From positions 1 through 47,449 of the forward strand of contig NZ_FOAG01000018.1 of assembly GCF_900109455.1 (NCBI RefSeq): 47,449 nucleotides of DNA, read 5' to 3'. Positions 25,322-34,495 of this stretch are shown here, piece by piece. The notes below the pieces were generated by a model. That model was given only the letters and a program-made list of their open reading frames with translations, was not told the origin of the DNA and did no database searches. The position numbers and the translations under genes are program-made. Numbering within the stretch: the stretch's first letter is position 1; each line of letters starts with the position of its first letter. The DNA is from Roseovarius azorensis (GTDB lineage: Bacteria > Pseudomonadota > Alphaproteobacteria > Rhodobacterales > Rhodobacteraceae).

Positions 25322-26057
25322 GACCGCAACCCAAAGCGCTTGGGCCGCGCAGAGCGATGATGCATTGCTGGCAGTGCGCGGCCTGCATGGGTGGTATGGC
25401 GAGAGCCATGTCCTGCATGGTGTCGATTTCGACGTGAACGAAGGTGAGGTGGTGACATTGCTGGGACGCAATGGCGCTGGCAAGACATCAACGCTGAGCG
25501 CGATCATGGGCCTCTTGGGCAAACGAACGGGGTCGGTGCGGTTTCGTGACACCGAGATGATCGCATTGCAACCGCGTCATATAGCACGGCTTGGCATTGC
25601 ACTCTGCCCGGAAGAGCGCGGCATCTTTGCGTCCCTTAATGTCGAGGAAAACCTGATGCTGCCGCCACAGATCGCCGAGGGCGGACTGACAGTGGAACGG
25701 ATATATCAGCTGTTTCCCAATCTGCTGGAGCGACGTCGCAGTCAAGGCACCAAGCTGTCCGGCGGAGAGCAGCAGATGCTGGCCATTGGCCGTATCCTGC
25801 GCACCGGAGCAAAGCTGCTGTTGCTCGATGAACCGACCGAGGGCCTGGCCCCGGTGATCGTGCACCAGATCGGCACGACGATCCGTGAACTGAAGAAAGA
25901 AGGGTTCACGATTGTGCTGGTCGAGCAGAATCTGCGGTTCGCGGCATCGGTTGCCGACCGGCATTATGTGGTCGAACAGGGCCGGGTGATCGACATGATC
26001 CCCAATGCTGAATTCGACGCGAGTATCGGCAAGCTGCACGGCTATCTGGGTGTGTAA
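25314..26057 (+). CDS. livF: Liv-type ABC transporter ATP-binding protein (LivF-like)
   Basis: This 247-residue ATPase has Walker A GRNGAGKTS, signature LSGGEQQMLAIGR, Walker B LLLLDEPTEGLAP and H-loop VEQNLRF. The TLSAIMGLLGKRTGSVRF and CPEERGIFASLNVEENL segments are typical of LivF. It starts inside the end of livG (ATGAGTGA) and ends 48 bp before the binding protein gene. Confidence 0.9.
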   Translation: MSETATQSAWAAQSDDALLAVRGLHGWYGESHVLHGVDFDVNEGEVVTLLGRNGAGKTSTLSAIMGLLGKRTGSVRFRDTEMIALQPRHIARLGIALCPEERGIFASLNVEENLMLPPQIAEGGLTVERIYQLFPNLLERRRSQGTKLSGGEQQMLAIGRILRTGAKLLLLDEPTEGLAPVIVHQIGTTIRELKKEGFTIVLVEQNLRFAASVADRHYVVEQGRVIDMIPNAEFDASIGKLHGYLGV

Positions 26058-26105
26058 ATTGCAGCGATCAATCACGCATTTCGCGTATAATGAAGGAGGA
26101 AAGAT

Positions 26106-27302
26106 ATGTTCAGACCAATTGCATTAGGAAGCCTTGCGCTTGCCACGATGACTGCAGGGCCAGCCCTTGCTCAGGATATCAACGTCAAGTTGGGTGTTCT
26201 GAACGACCGTTCCGGCGTCTATGCCGACCTGTCGGGCGAAGGCTCCGTTGTCGCCGCGCGTATGGCGGTTGAAGATTTTGGCGCCGCCGAAAAAGGCATC
26301 AGTGTCGAGATCGTTTCAGCGGATCACCAGAACAAGCCTGACATCGCCTCAAACATAGCCCGGCAGTGGTATGACACCGAGGGTGTCGATGCCATTCTGG
26401 ATGTGCCGACTTCTTCGGCCGCACTGGCTGTCGCCGAGATCACGGCGCAGGCCGGCAAGGTTTTCATCAACTCCGGAGCGGCTTCGACCGACCTGACCGG
26501 CGCGCAGTGCCAGCCGACTACGATCCACTGGACCTATGACACCGCAGCACTCGCCAACGGCACAGGTAAGGCGGTGACCGAGGCGGGCGGCAAGAAATGG
26601 TTTTTCCTGACCGCCGATTACGCTTTTGGTCATGCGCTTGAGCGTGACACGACCACTGTGGTCGAGGCCAACGGAGGAGAGGTTGTCGGAAAGGTGAATG
26701 TTCCGTTCCCGGCGACCGATTTCTCGTCCTTCCTGTTGCAGGCACAAGGTAGTGGCGCTGACGTGATCGGTCTGGCCAATGCGGGCGGCGATACGGTGAA
26801 CGCGATCAAGCAGGCCTCTGAATTCGGCATCACTCAGGCTGGACAAAAGCTGGCCGCACTGCTGATGTTCGTGACTGACGTTCACGCGCTGGGAGCCGAG
26901 ACTGCGCAGGGTCTGTCGCTGACGGAAGCCTTTTACTGGGATCAGAACGAAGCGACGCGTGAATGGTCTGCGCGGTTCGAGGAACAGCATGGCTCCAAGC
27001 CGACAATGGTGCAGGCAGGTGTATATTCCGGAACGCTGCATTATCTGCGTGCCGTCGAAGCGGTTGGCAAAACCGAAAGCATGGAAGTCCTGACCAAGAT
27101 GAAAGAGATGGAGTTCGACGATCCGCTCTTTGGCAAGGGCTATATTCGCGGCGATGGCCGTGTGGTCCACGACATGTATCTCTTCGAGGTGAAGAAACCG
27201 GGGGAAAGCAGCGGTGAATGGGATCTCTACAACCAGATTGCCGTGATCTCGGGCGAAGATGCGTTCCTGCCGATGCTGGACGAGTGCAATTTCACCAAAT
27301 GA
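26106..27302 (+). CDS. ABC importer substrate-binding protein (Leu/Ile/Val-binding fold)
   Basis: This 398-residue periplasmic protein has a signal peptide ending TAGPALAQD and a type-I periplasmic binding fold: LNDRSGVYADLSGEGSVVAA at the front, then VDAILDVPTSSAALAVAEI, NSGAASTDLTGAQC and WFFLTADYAFG. The ligand could be a branched-chain amino acid, an amide or an aromatic acid; sequence reading cannot decide. GGAGGAAAG lies just before the ATG. It is the only binding protein in the operon, so it sets the importer's specificity. Confidence 0.88.
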   Translation: MFRPIALGSLALATMTAGPALAQDINVKLGVLNDRSGVYADLSGEGSVVAARMAVEDFGAAEKGISVEIVSADHQNKPDIASNIARQWYDTEGVDAILDVPTSSAALAVAEITAQAGKVFINSGAASTDLTGAQCQPTTIHWTYDTAALANGTGKAVTEAGGKKWFFLTADYAFGHALERDTTTVVEANGGEVVGKVNVPFPATDFSSFLLQAQGSGADVIGLANAGGDTVNAIKQASEFGITQAGQKLAALLMFVTDVHALGAETAQGLSLTEAFYWDQNEATREWSARFEEQHGSKPTMVQAGVYSGTLHYLRAVEAVGKTESMEVLTKMKEMEFDDPLFGKGYIRGDGRVVHDMYLFEVKKPGESSGEWDLYNQIAVISGEDAFLPMLDECNFTK

Positions 27303-27363
27303 TCCGTCGCGGCATCCCGACCGCGTCGGGGTGTCGCGCAGCAACCATTGACCGGGGCCGTTC

Positions 27364-28251
27364 ATGTTCGAACTATTGGGAATTCCGCCACAGGTTCTGA
27401 TGGGGCAGCTTTTGCTGGGCCTGATCAACGGGTCGTTCTATGCCGTGCTGTCGCTTGGGCTGGCGGTCATTTTCGGCCTTCTCAACATCATCAATTTCAG
27501 TCATGGCGCGCAATATATGATGGGGGCCTTCGTAGCCTGGATGCTGTTGAACTATCTTGGCATCGGCTATTGGCCCGCTCTGATTCTTGCGCCGCTGATC
27601 GTGGGCGCAACCGGCATCGCGCTGGAAAAGCTGGCGCTGTCACGGCTCTACAAGCTGGATCACCTCTATGGATTGTTGCTGACTTTCGGCATCGCTTTGA
27701 TCATTCAGGGGCTGTTCCGCAACTATTACGGAATATCGGGTCTGCCATATCAGATTCCGGATCTGTTGTCGGGTGGGCAGAATCTGGGCTTCATGTTTCT
27801 GCCAAACTATCGTGCCTGGATCGTCGTGGCCTCGGTCATCGTCTGTTTCGGTACCTGGTTCATGATCGAAAAGACCCGCCTTGGGGCCTATCTGCGCGCC
27901 GCAACGGAAAATCCGGCGCTGGTCGGGGCATTCGGGATAAATGTACCGCGCATGATTACGCTGACTTACGGGTTCGGCGTCGCGCTTGCTGGGCTGGCCG
28001 GCGTGCTGGCGGCACCGATCTATGCGGTCAATCCCAACATGGGTGCCGATCTGATCATTGTCGTCTTTGCTGTAGTCGTTATTGGAGGCATGGGGTCGAT
28101 CATGGGTGCCATCGTGACTGGCTACGGATTGGGACTGATCGAGGGGCTGACGCGGGTGTTCTATCCGGAAGGGTCGGCAGTCGTGATCTTCGTGATCATG
28201 GCAATCGTGCTGCTCATCAAGCCCGAAGGTTTGTTCGGGAGGACTGCGTGA
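27364..28251 (+). CDS. livH: Liv-type ABC permease (LivH-like)
   Basis: This 295-residue inner-membrane permease has about eight hydrophobic segments and LivH hallmarks: GLINGSFYAVLSLGLAVIFG, NIINFSHGAQYMMGAF, and the cytoplasmic loop TRLGAYLRAATENPALVGAF with the ATPase-contact region. It ends EGLFGRTA. It starts 61 bp after the binding-protein gene and overlaps livM by one base (TGATG). Confidence 0.9.
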   Translation: MFELLGIPPQVLMGQLLLGLINGSFYAVLSLGLAVIFGLLNIINFSHGAQYMMGAFVAWMLLNYLGIGYWPALILAPLIVGATGIALEKLALSRLYKLDHLYGLLLTFGIALIIQGLFRNYYGISGLPYQIPDLLSGGQNLGFMFLPNYRAWIVVASVIVCFGTWFMIEKTRLGAYLRAATENPALVGAFGINVPRMITLTYGFGVALAGLAGVLAAPIYAVNPNMGADLIIVVFAVVVIGGMGSIMGAIVTGYGLGLIEGLTRVFYPEGSAVVIFVIMAIVLLIKPEGLFGRTA

Positions 28252-29231
28252 TGGCTGTTGCGGAAAATGAAACCCTGCAGGATGTGATATATCCCAAAGA
28301 AGTCGGCATGCCGCTGCTTCACAAGGCAATTTTCCTGGTTCTTCTTTCCTTCCTGATCGTGCTGCCGTTCATGGTGTACCCGGTCTTTGCAATGAAAGTC
28401 ATGTGTTTCGCGCTGTTTGCGGCGGCCTTCAACCTGTTGCTGGGCTTTGGTGGCCTGCTCTCTTTCGGCCATGCGGCTTATTTTGGCGGAGCAAGCTATG
28501 TCGCCGCCCATGCGGCCAAGGTCTGGGGTTTCACACCGGAATTGTCGGTACTGGCCGGGACGCTGTCGGCAACGGTTCTGGGTTTGGTAATCGGCTCACT
28601 CTCGATCCGCCGTCAGGGAATCTATTTCGCGATGGTAACACTCGCCTTCGCGCAGATGGTCTATTTCTTTGCGCTTCAGGCGGAGTTCACCGGCGGCGAG
28701 GATGGAATTCAGTCCGTGCCGCGTGGCGATCTGTTCGGGGTGATCCCGTTGCAGGGCAATATAGCGCTTTACTTTTTCGTGCTGGTGATCACTTTTGGCG
28801 GCATCCTCTGCCTCTATCGTATCGTGCATTCGCCATTTGGTCAGGTTCTCAAGGCGATTCGCGATAATGAACCGCGCGCAATTTCACTCGGTTATCAGGT
28901 TAACCGCTACAAGCTGATGGTCTTTACCCTTTCTGCCGGTTTTGCAGGGCTGGCAGGCGCCACCAAAGCCCAGGTTTTTCAGCTTGCCTCGCTGACCGAT
29001 GTGCATTGGAGCATGTCGGGCGAGGTAGTATTGATGACGCTGCTCGGCGGAATGGGCACAATATTCGGCCCGCTCGTCGGCGCAGCGATGATAGTTACAA
29101 TGCAGAACTACCTCGCCACGTTCGGCGCCTGGGTTACAATCATCCAAGGCGTGATCTTCGTCCTTGGCGTTTTGCTGTTCCGCGAGGGGGTCGTAGGCCT
29201 GCTTTCCCGCCTCCTGAAAAGACGCCTGTAA
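28251..29231 (+). CDS. livM: Liv-type ABC permease (LivM-like)
   Basis: This 326-residue inner-membrane permease begins MAVAENETLQDVIYPKEVGM. Family motifs are NLLLGFGGLLSFGHAAYFG, ALTLAFAQ-like VTLAFAQMVYF, FGQVLKAIRDNEPRAISLGY (ATPase-contact loop) and LLGGMGTIFGPLVGA. The ATG overlaps the livH stop. It is the last gene of the importer operon; its stop lies inside the terminator hairpin. Confidence 0.9.
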   Translation: MAVAENETLQDVIYPKEVGMPLLHKAIFLVLLSFLIVLPFMVYPVFAMKVMCFALFAAAFNLLLGFGGLLSFGHAAYFGGASYVAAHAAKVWGFTPELSVLAGTLSATVLGLVIGSLSIRRQGIYFAMVTLAFAQMVYFFALQAEFTGGEDGIQSVPRGDLFGVIPLQGNIALYFFVLVITFGGILCLYRIVHSPFGQVLKAIRDNEPRAISLGYQVNRYKLMVFTLSAGFAGLAGATKAQVFQLASLTDVHWSMSGEVVLMTLLGGMGTIFGPLVGAAMIVTMQNYLATFGAWVTIIQGVIFVLGVLLFREGVVGLLSRLLKRRL

Positions 29232-29245
29232 TCAGGCGCTCTTTT
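29223..29245 (+). terminator. Rho-independent terminator of the Liv operon
   Basis: CGCCTG (29223-29228), loop TAAT, CAGGCG (29233-29238), then CTCTTTT. An AAAAG before the stem makes it possibly bidirectional. The livM stop codon is in the loop. Confidence 0.8.
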
Positions 29246-29469
29246 CCCGGTTGCCTGCAGGGGCTTTCCAGTGGGAATGATCCTGTTTGGGCTTTTCTGA
29301 TGTGGTAACTCAGGCCATCACCTGACCATCCCACGGGCACATTCCCGCATCGCGCACTGCAGAACCTTGTAACAGTACCTGATGGCCCTAATCATGGGAT
29401 AGCAATGATAAACAATGGTGTGGTTGGCCAGAAACCGGTAGCTTCGATCCGGTAAATGTATAGTGACAT

Positions 29470-29841
29470 TCAACGCCCCGATCTCCTGAGCCGCCAGTCC
29501 CAGAAGGCGGCAAGCCCCAACGCAGCAAGCCCCGCCAGCTCGATCAGCCAATGATATCTTCCATACATCGCCCAAAGCACGGATGCGGCTCCTGCCGTGG
29601 CGAGCATCGCCGGACCGGGCATCCGATAACGTCGGTATCCGAGTAACACACCAGACCAGGCCAACACGGCAAGGAAACTGATCGCTCCGGCCCACAGGGC
29701 CTCATTGATCGCCACAGCAACGCCGAGCAGCGACAGCGTCGCCACTACCAGCGTCGTGCCATAGCAAGCCGCGACGGCTGCCAGCGTGGCGCCAGCAGCC
29801 AGCCAGTCGCTACGGGACGCGCTGCGCACCCTGCCGTTCAC
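29470..29841 (-). CDS. Small four-helix membrane protein
   Basis: This 123-residue protein has about four hydrophobic segments (WLAAGATLAAVAACYGTTLV, ALWAGAISFLAVLAWSGVLL, MLATAGAASVLWAMYG, LIELAGLAALGLAAFWDW) and a basic end, a layout like MerC-type or other small four-helix proteins. No metal-binding motif is obvious. The GTG start overlaps the cupin stop (GTGA), so it is coupled to that gene. Confidence 0.65.
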   Translation of the reverse strand: MNGRVRSASRSDWLAAGATLAAVAACYGTTLVVATLSLLGVAVAINEALWAGAISFLAVLAWSGVLLGYRRYRMPGPAMLATAGAASVLWAMYGRYHWLIELAGLAALGLAAFWDWRLRRSGR

Positions 29842-30311
29842 TGCGTCCTCGGATCGTCTTCCGCACGGACATAGGTGATGGTCCAGGGTCCGGTGCTGTT
29901 GAGTTGAACCACCGTCTCTCCCTCGGCATAGGCGTAATGTGCCATACCCGGCTGAAAGGCAAAGAAGCTGCCCGGTTCGAGCGCGGTCGTCTCCGTCGTA
30001 TCGGCCTCCTCACCCATCCCCAACCGGAACGTGCCGGAGATGACCGTGACGATCTCGGGTTTGGTATGGTGGTGCGGCGCGATGTGAAAGCCGTCGGGCA
30101 ACCTGAGCCGCATGGCAAAGACGCCATCCGATGCCGGATCACCGTAAAGCACCGCGTATTCCGCCCCCTTCTGGAGCGAGCCGGGACCGGCTGCATATTC
30201 GAAAGCGCCGCTCTCGATCATAACATGGTCGTCCTGCGCCAGCGCCACAGGCGCGGTCAGAACGGCGACCGTAACTGCGGCCATTGCTGCAGGCATTCGG
30301 AAATGGGTCAT
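29838..30311 (-). CDS. Exported cupin-domain protein
   Basis: This 157-residue protein has a signal peptide ending TAPVALAQ. A single cupin barrel carries the first metal motif in GFHIAPHHHTKPEIVTVISG and the second around PGMAHYAYAEGETVVQ. It probably binds a divalent metal in the periplasm; the ligand is unknown. The ATG at 30311 has GAAGGAG upstream; the longer frame to 30407 lacks support. It is coupled to the small membrane protein and diverges from the methyltransferase. Confidence 0.8.
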   Translation of the reverse strand: MTHFRMPAAMAAVTVAVLTAPVALAQDDHVMIESGAFEYAAGPGSLQKGAEYAVLYGDPASDGVFAMRLRLPDGFHIAPHHHTKPEIVTVISGTFRLGMGEEADTTETTALEPGSFFAFQPGMAHYAYAEGETVVQLNSTGPWTITYVRAEDDPRTQ

Positions 30312-30625
30312 TGCAGTCTCCTTCTCGAAGCTCACGCGCCCTCGCAGGCGCTGTCTGACTTGACGGGACGGCATCGGTCCCTCCGCGGATACCGGGCCGC
30401 CGATCACAAGATTAGAGAGGTCGCCTCTGTCATGCTTGGCGGTTTGAGCGGTTTTGCATGGGGGTTTCTTGGTCTCTCAAGCGACAGGTCCGAGGCGAGA
30501 CCGTACTCTTTCCGAACGATCTTTTCCGAACATGAAAACCACAAGCAATCCCCGCAAAACGCCCAAGCATCGCCGGTGCACTCCGGCCTAGTCTCGGGCG
30601 ACACGTCTTTCCCAAGGAGACTCGC
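30312..30625. promoter_or_regulatory. Cupin/methyltransferase divergent promoter region
   Basis: No gene is seen in 314 bp. AGAGG-TCG-CCTCT (30416-30428) is a perfect palindrome and a candidate operator. CCCAAGGAG precedes the methyltransferase ATG. Confidence 0.4.
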
Positions 30626-31537
30626 ATGACAACGCTTGATGAAACCCAAGTCACATCCGCCACGCCGCCGCTTGAGGACACCGAGTTTGTGAAGTTCTGG
30701 AACGAGGTGCTGGCTCCCAAGTTCATCCGGTTCCGCCACATCCTCGTCGATGGTCTGACCCATCACAGCGAAGCCGTCTTCCCCAAGCTGCCCGTCCGCA
30801 AGGGTGACCGGGTTCTCGATGTTGGCTGCGGTTTCGGCGACACCGCGATCAAGCTCGCGCGTATCGTCGGCCCCGATGGCGAAGTGGTGGGAATCGATTG
30901 CTGCGATGCTTTCCTCGCGGCGGCCGAGGCCGACCGCGAACACGCCGGTATCAACAACCTTCGTTTCATCCGCGGCGATGCCGAGGTCGCGCTGCCCGAG
31001 GGCGCTTTCGATTTTGTATTCGCCCGCTTCGGCACGATGTTCTTCGCCAACCCGGTGGCCGGCTTGCGCAACATGCGCAAGACGCTGCGACCCGGCGGCC
31101 GGATGACGCATATCGTGTGGCGCAACTCGGCTGACAATCCATGGCTATCCATGGCCAAGGATGTCGTGCTGGGCTTTCTGCCGCCACCGGGCGATGATGC
31201 GCGCACTTGCGGGCCAGGGCCTTTCTCGATGGCGGACGAACCGACGGTCCGAAAGATGATGGAAATTGCAGGCTACGAAGACATCAGCTTCGAGCGCGTC
31301 GATGCGCCAGTTCTCGTCGGTCATGATGTCCGCGACGCCATCGCTTTTCAGCTCTCCATCGGCCCCGCTGGCGAAGTATTCCGCGAAGCCGGAGACGTGG
31401 CCGAGACGCGCAGACCCGAGATCGAGGAGGCGCTTGCAGAGGCGATCCGCGCGCAGACGACCTCGGCGGAAGGGATCGTCATGGCGAGTTCGTCCTGGGT
31501 GATCAGCGCCACCAACCCCGGCGAAAGCGGCCACTGA
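30626..31537 (+). CDS. Class I SAM-dependent methyltransferase
   Basis: This 303-residue cytoplasmic enzyme has SAM motif I VLDVGCGFGDTAIKLA near residue 73, then VVGIDCCDAFLAAAE (acidic loop) and FDFVFARFGTMFF. The Rossmann methyltransferase fold resembles UbiE/Coq5-type small-molecule enzymes; the substrate is unknown. An AAGGAG ribosome site is present. It is followed in the same direction by a winged-helix/TPR regulator (186-bp gap). Confidence 0.82.
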   Translation: MTTLDETQVTSATPPLEDTEFVKFWNEVLAPKFIRFRHILVDGLTHHSEAVFPKLPVRKGDRVLDVGCGFGDTAIKLARIVGPDGEVVGIDCCDAFLAAAEADREHAGINNLRFIRGDAEVALPEGAFDFVFARFGTMFFANPVAGLRNMRKTLRPGGRMTHIVWRNSADNPWLSMAKDVVLGFLPPPGDDARTCGPGPFSMADEPTVRKMMEIAGYEDISFERVDAPVLVGHDVRDAIAFQLSIGPAGEVFREAGDVAETRRPEIEEALAEAIRAQTTSAEGIVMASSSWVISATNPGESGH

Positions 31538-31723
31538 TCCGGTTTCCATTGCGACGACTCCGTGGTTTCTGATACACTTTGTCGCAGGTGGTCTTGGCTG
31601 GGACGATATGCGGTGCCCGCTAGTCTGCGGGCTTCCGCATTCTTCTTCTCGGTGACGAGACGCCTGAGCAAACCAGGCGCGGCACAACCGCCCAACGCGC
31701 CCTAATGATGCCGGGAGCCGCTC

Positions 31724-33322
31724 ATGAACCGCTCAACGGTGCCGCCATCGCCCCTCGATGAAGCCGACGGCCTCATCCGGTTCGGCCCGTTCGAGATAGA
31801 CTCCGACCGCTTCGAGTTGCGCCAGAACGGCCATCCGGTACCCGTCGAGCCACGGACCTTCGATCTCATCCGGTTCCTGGCGCGCAACATCGGACGGACA
31901 GTAACGCGGGACGAGATATTCGATGCGGTCTGGCAGGGCAGAATTGTCTCAGACGCCGCGCTCAGCAGTCAGATCCGTGCCGCTCGGCGTGCTCTCGGCG
32001 ATGACGGCGACGCACAGCAGGTGATTGCGACGATACACGGGCGCGGCTTCCGCCTCCGCCGCCGCGTAGCTTCTGCACAGGAGTCAGAGGCCCGAGTCAG
32101 CGGCAGCACGGCATCCGCCCGGACCGGCCTTCCCACGCTCGTCGTACTGCCCTGCACCAGCCTCGACAGCGACGGACGGGGGACGGTACTGGCGCAAGGC
32201 ATGACCGAGGACATGATCACCGCACTTTCCAAGAACCGCTGGCTGAGGGTGATCCCCCGCAGCACCGCCTTCGCCCTCAACCGGATCGCCGAGAATCCAG
32301 CCGCCATCGCCTGCACTGCCGGTGCCGACTACATGGTGGCTGGCAGCGTCCGCCGAAGTGGCAATCGGGTGCGCGTCGCGGTACAGACGATCGACACCCG
32401 AGACATGCGTTGCCTCTGGAGCGAGTGTTTTGACCGGGACATGACCGATATCTTTGAACTGCAGGACGAGATCGCCCGGCTCGTCTCGGCCCGCGTCGCG
32501 ACGGAACTTGGCATTACCGAACAACAGCGCGCCGCACGCCAGCCGCGAAAGAATCTCGGTGCCTGGGAACTCTACCAGCTCGGCTCGATTGAATTTTATC
32601 GGTTCACCGGCGAGAGCAACCGCCGCTGCCAGCGCCTGTTGCGCCAGGCCATTCAAGAGGATGCGGACTTTGGCGCTCCCTATGCCCGACTCGCCTATGC
32701 GATGATCCTCGAAATGGTCTATTTCGACGGCGAACGGGTCCGGGCGCGGATGGACGAGGCGCTGAACCTCGCTCTTCGCGGGGTGGACTGCGACGATCAG
32801 GACGCCAACACCCACTTTGCGCTCGGTCGCGTCCGGCTCGCCCGCTGCGAGTACGAGTCAGCCATCGATGCGCTCGAGGAGGCGCTGCAGCTGAATCCCT
32901 GCCTCGCACTTTGCCATTGCGGACTCGGCGACTCGTTCGCCTACGAGGGGCGGCTCGAAGAGGCGATCAGCCGGTTCCAGACCGCAATCGATCTCAGCCC
33001 GCACGATCCCTTCCGATGGGCGTTCATGTCCTACCGCTCGCTGGCTCATCTCTTTGGCCGAAAGTTCGACGAGGCCGCGCACTGGGCCCGCCGCGCGACG
33101 CAGGTACCGAACGCGCATTTCTGGGCCCATGCCAATCTGGTTTCAGCGCTCGGCCACCTCAGCGACGGGCGACAACTGCCGGGCGCCGTCGAAGACCTGA
33201 AGCGGGCGCGACCGGATTTCTCGCGCAGCTTTGCCCGAGAGCGGCTGTTCTACATCAAGGATCCCGCACAGCTGGACATCTTCCTCGAAGGGCTGCGGCT
33301 CGCTGGTATACAGGAGAGATAG
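31724..33322 (+). CDS. Winged-helix/TPR transcriptional regulator (CadC-like DNA-binding, no membrane helix)
   Basis: This 532-residue protein has an N-terminal OmpR/CadC-type winged helix (about 18-110; PRTFDLIRFLARNIGRTVTR, IHGRGFRLRRRV). A TolB/FlgO-like middle domain (about 128-260; VVLPCTSLDSDGRG, VAGSVRRSGNRVRVAVQ) and TPR-like helical repeats to the C-terminus follow. No transmembrane segment separates them, unlike true CadC, so it acts in the cytoplasm. This layout is common in alphaproteobacteria, often annotated as adenylate cyclase though no cyclase domain is present. GGGAG precedes the ATG. Confidence 0.8.
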   Translation: MNRSTVPPSPLDEADGLIRFGPFEIDSDRFELRQNGHPVPVEPRTFDLIRFLARNIGRTVTRDEIFDAVWQGRIVSDAALSSQIRAARRALGDDGDAQQVIATIHGRGFRLRRRVASAQESEARVSGSTASARTGLPTLVVLPCTSLDSDGRGTVLAQGMTEDMITALSKNRWLRVIPRSTAFALNRIAENPAAIACTAGADYMVAGSVRRSGNRVRVAVQTIDTRDMRCLWSECFDRDMTDIFELQDEIARLVSARVATELGITEQQRAARQPRKNLGAWELYQLGSIEFYRFTGESNRRCQRLLRQAIQEDADFGAPYARLAYAMILEMVYFDGERVRARMDEALNLALRGVDCDDQDANTHFALGRVRLARCEYESAIDALEEALQLNPCLALCHCGLGDSFAYEGRLEEAISRFQTAIDLSPHDPFRWAFMSYRSLAHLFGRKFDEAAHWARRATQVPNAHFWAHANLVSALGHLSDGRQLPGAVEDLKRARPDFSRSFARERLFYIKDPAQLDIFLEGLRLAGIQER

Positions 33323-33598
33323 TGTTCCACGCAGCCCGATATTTCCAATGCGAGGCCCCGAGCAGCCTTGATCCACCGCATATCCTGATCCCGCAGGACA
33401 AAGCAAAGCAGGAATAACCGTGCAGGAGGATGCGCTGCGCGCCTTCGCCATGGCCAACCATCCAGCAATACTCCGCAAAGGCGCTTGCATCTTCAGTCTG
33501 ACAACTGTGGACTGGAAACTGTGGTCATGAGGCCTTAGAACTTGGCGCGGAGACCCGGCAACACCAGACAGGGACCACACATCCAGGGAGAACAAGAC

Positions 33599-34495
33599 AT
33601 GTCAAAGGTTGGCTTTATCGGCCTGGGATCCATGGGATACGGCATGGCAGTGTCGGTATTGAAGGCGGGTCATGACGTCTGGGGGCATGATGTGAATGTC
33701 ACTGTCGTCGATCGTTTCCGCGATCAAGGCGGGCAGCCCGAGGCTCTGTTTGATGCTGCCCCGATGCTGGATGCGCTGGTCGTCGTCGTTCTGAACGCAA
33801 CCCAGACAGAGACGGTGCTGTCCGGCCCCGACGGCATGATGAGCCGACTGCGCGAGCGCGCGGTGATCCTGTCCTGCGCCACCGTGCCACCCGCCTTCGC
33901 CCGTCGGATCGACATCGAGGCCCGGACTCGGGGGCTGCTCTATCTTGACGCGCCAATCTCGGGCGGGGCGGCAAAGGCCGCCCAGGGCAAACTGACGATG
34001 ATGGCATCAGGGCAGCCAGAGGCTTTTGCTGCGGCCCGTCCTGTGCTGGATGCTATGGCGGCAAAGGTGTTTGAACTGGGTGATACCGCAGGCGCAGGCT
34101 CTGCCATGAAGGCCGCGAACCAGATGCTCGCTGGAATCCATATCGCCGCGATGGGAGAGGCGCTGACCTTTGGCATGACCCAGGGCATTGCGCCGGCAAC
34201 ATTCCTTGACGTGATCTCGCAGAGCGCGGGCACCAGCTGGATGCTCGAGAACCGCGCGCCGCATGTGGTGGCCGGCGATTACACGCCGCAGAGCGCGATC
34301 AACATCTGGCCAAAGGACTTGGGCATCGTGCTCGACATCGCCCGCGAGGCGTACTTCGGCGCGCCGCTGGCCGCAGCGGCGATGCAGCAGTTCCTGGCCG
34401 CCGCAGGGATGGGTCTCGGGGCTGAGGATGACGCCGCCGTGGCCAAGGTCTATGCCCGCAACGCTGGTCTGACCTTGCCGGGGCAAGGCAGTTGA
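33599..34495 (+). CDS. ltnD: L-threonate dehydrogenase LtnD
   Basis: This 298-residue beta-hydroxyacid dehydrogenase has the NAD motif VGFIGLGSMGYG, the substrate loop DAPISGGAAKAAQGKLTMMA and the catalytic Lys in GSAMKAANQML. In clusters with DUF1537 kinases this subfamily oxidises L-threonate to 2-oxo-tetronate. The neighbours otnK, otnC and otnI support that role. The ATG at 33599 has AGGGAG upstream. It overlaps otnK by one base. The 276 bp before it hold no gene. Confidence 0.87.
   Translation: MSKVGFIGLGSMGYGMAVSVLKAGHDVWGHDVNVTVVDRFRDQGGQPEALFDAAPMLDALVVVVLNATQTETVLSGPDGMMSRLRERAVILSCATVPPAFARRIDIEARTRGLLYLDAPISGGAAKAAQGKLTMMASGQPEAFAAARPVLDAMAAKVFELGDTAGAGSAMKAANQMLAGIHIAAMGEALTFGMTQGIAPATFLDVISQSAGTSWMLENRAPHVVAGDYTPQSAINIWPKDLGIVLDIAREAYFGAPLAAAAMQQFLAAAGMGLGAEDDAAVAKVYARNAGLTLPGQGS

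Noticed and set aside
27348..28250. Long N-terminal extension in frame with livM (627 residues in total)
   Set aside because: This part is an out-of-frame reading of livH; livM has a proper ATG at 28251 overlapping the livH stop.
31145..31687. 180-residue minus-strand frame over the methyltransferase 3' end
   Set aside because: Shadow frame of a clear methyltransferase gene, with no start signal or motif.
31724..33322. Adenylate cyclase
   Set aside because: Proteins of this layout are often called cyclases, but only winged-helix, TolB-like and TPR regions are seen here.
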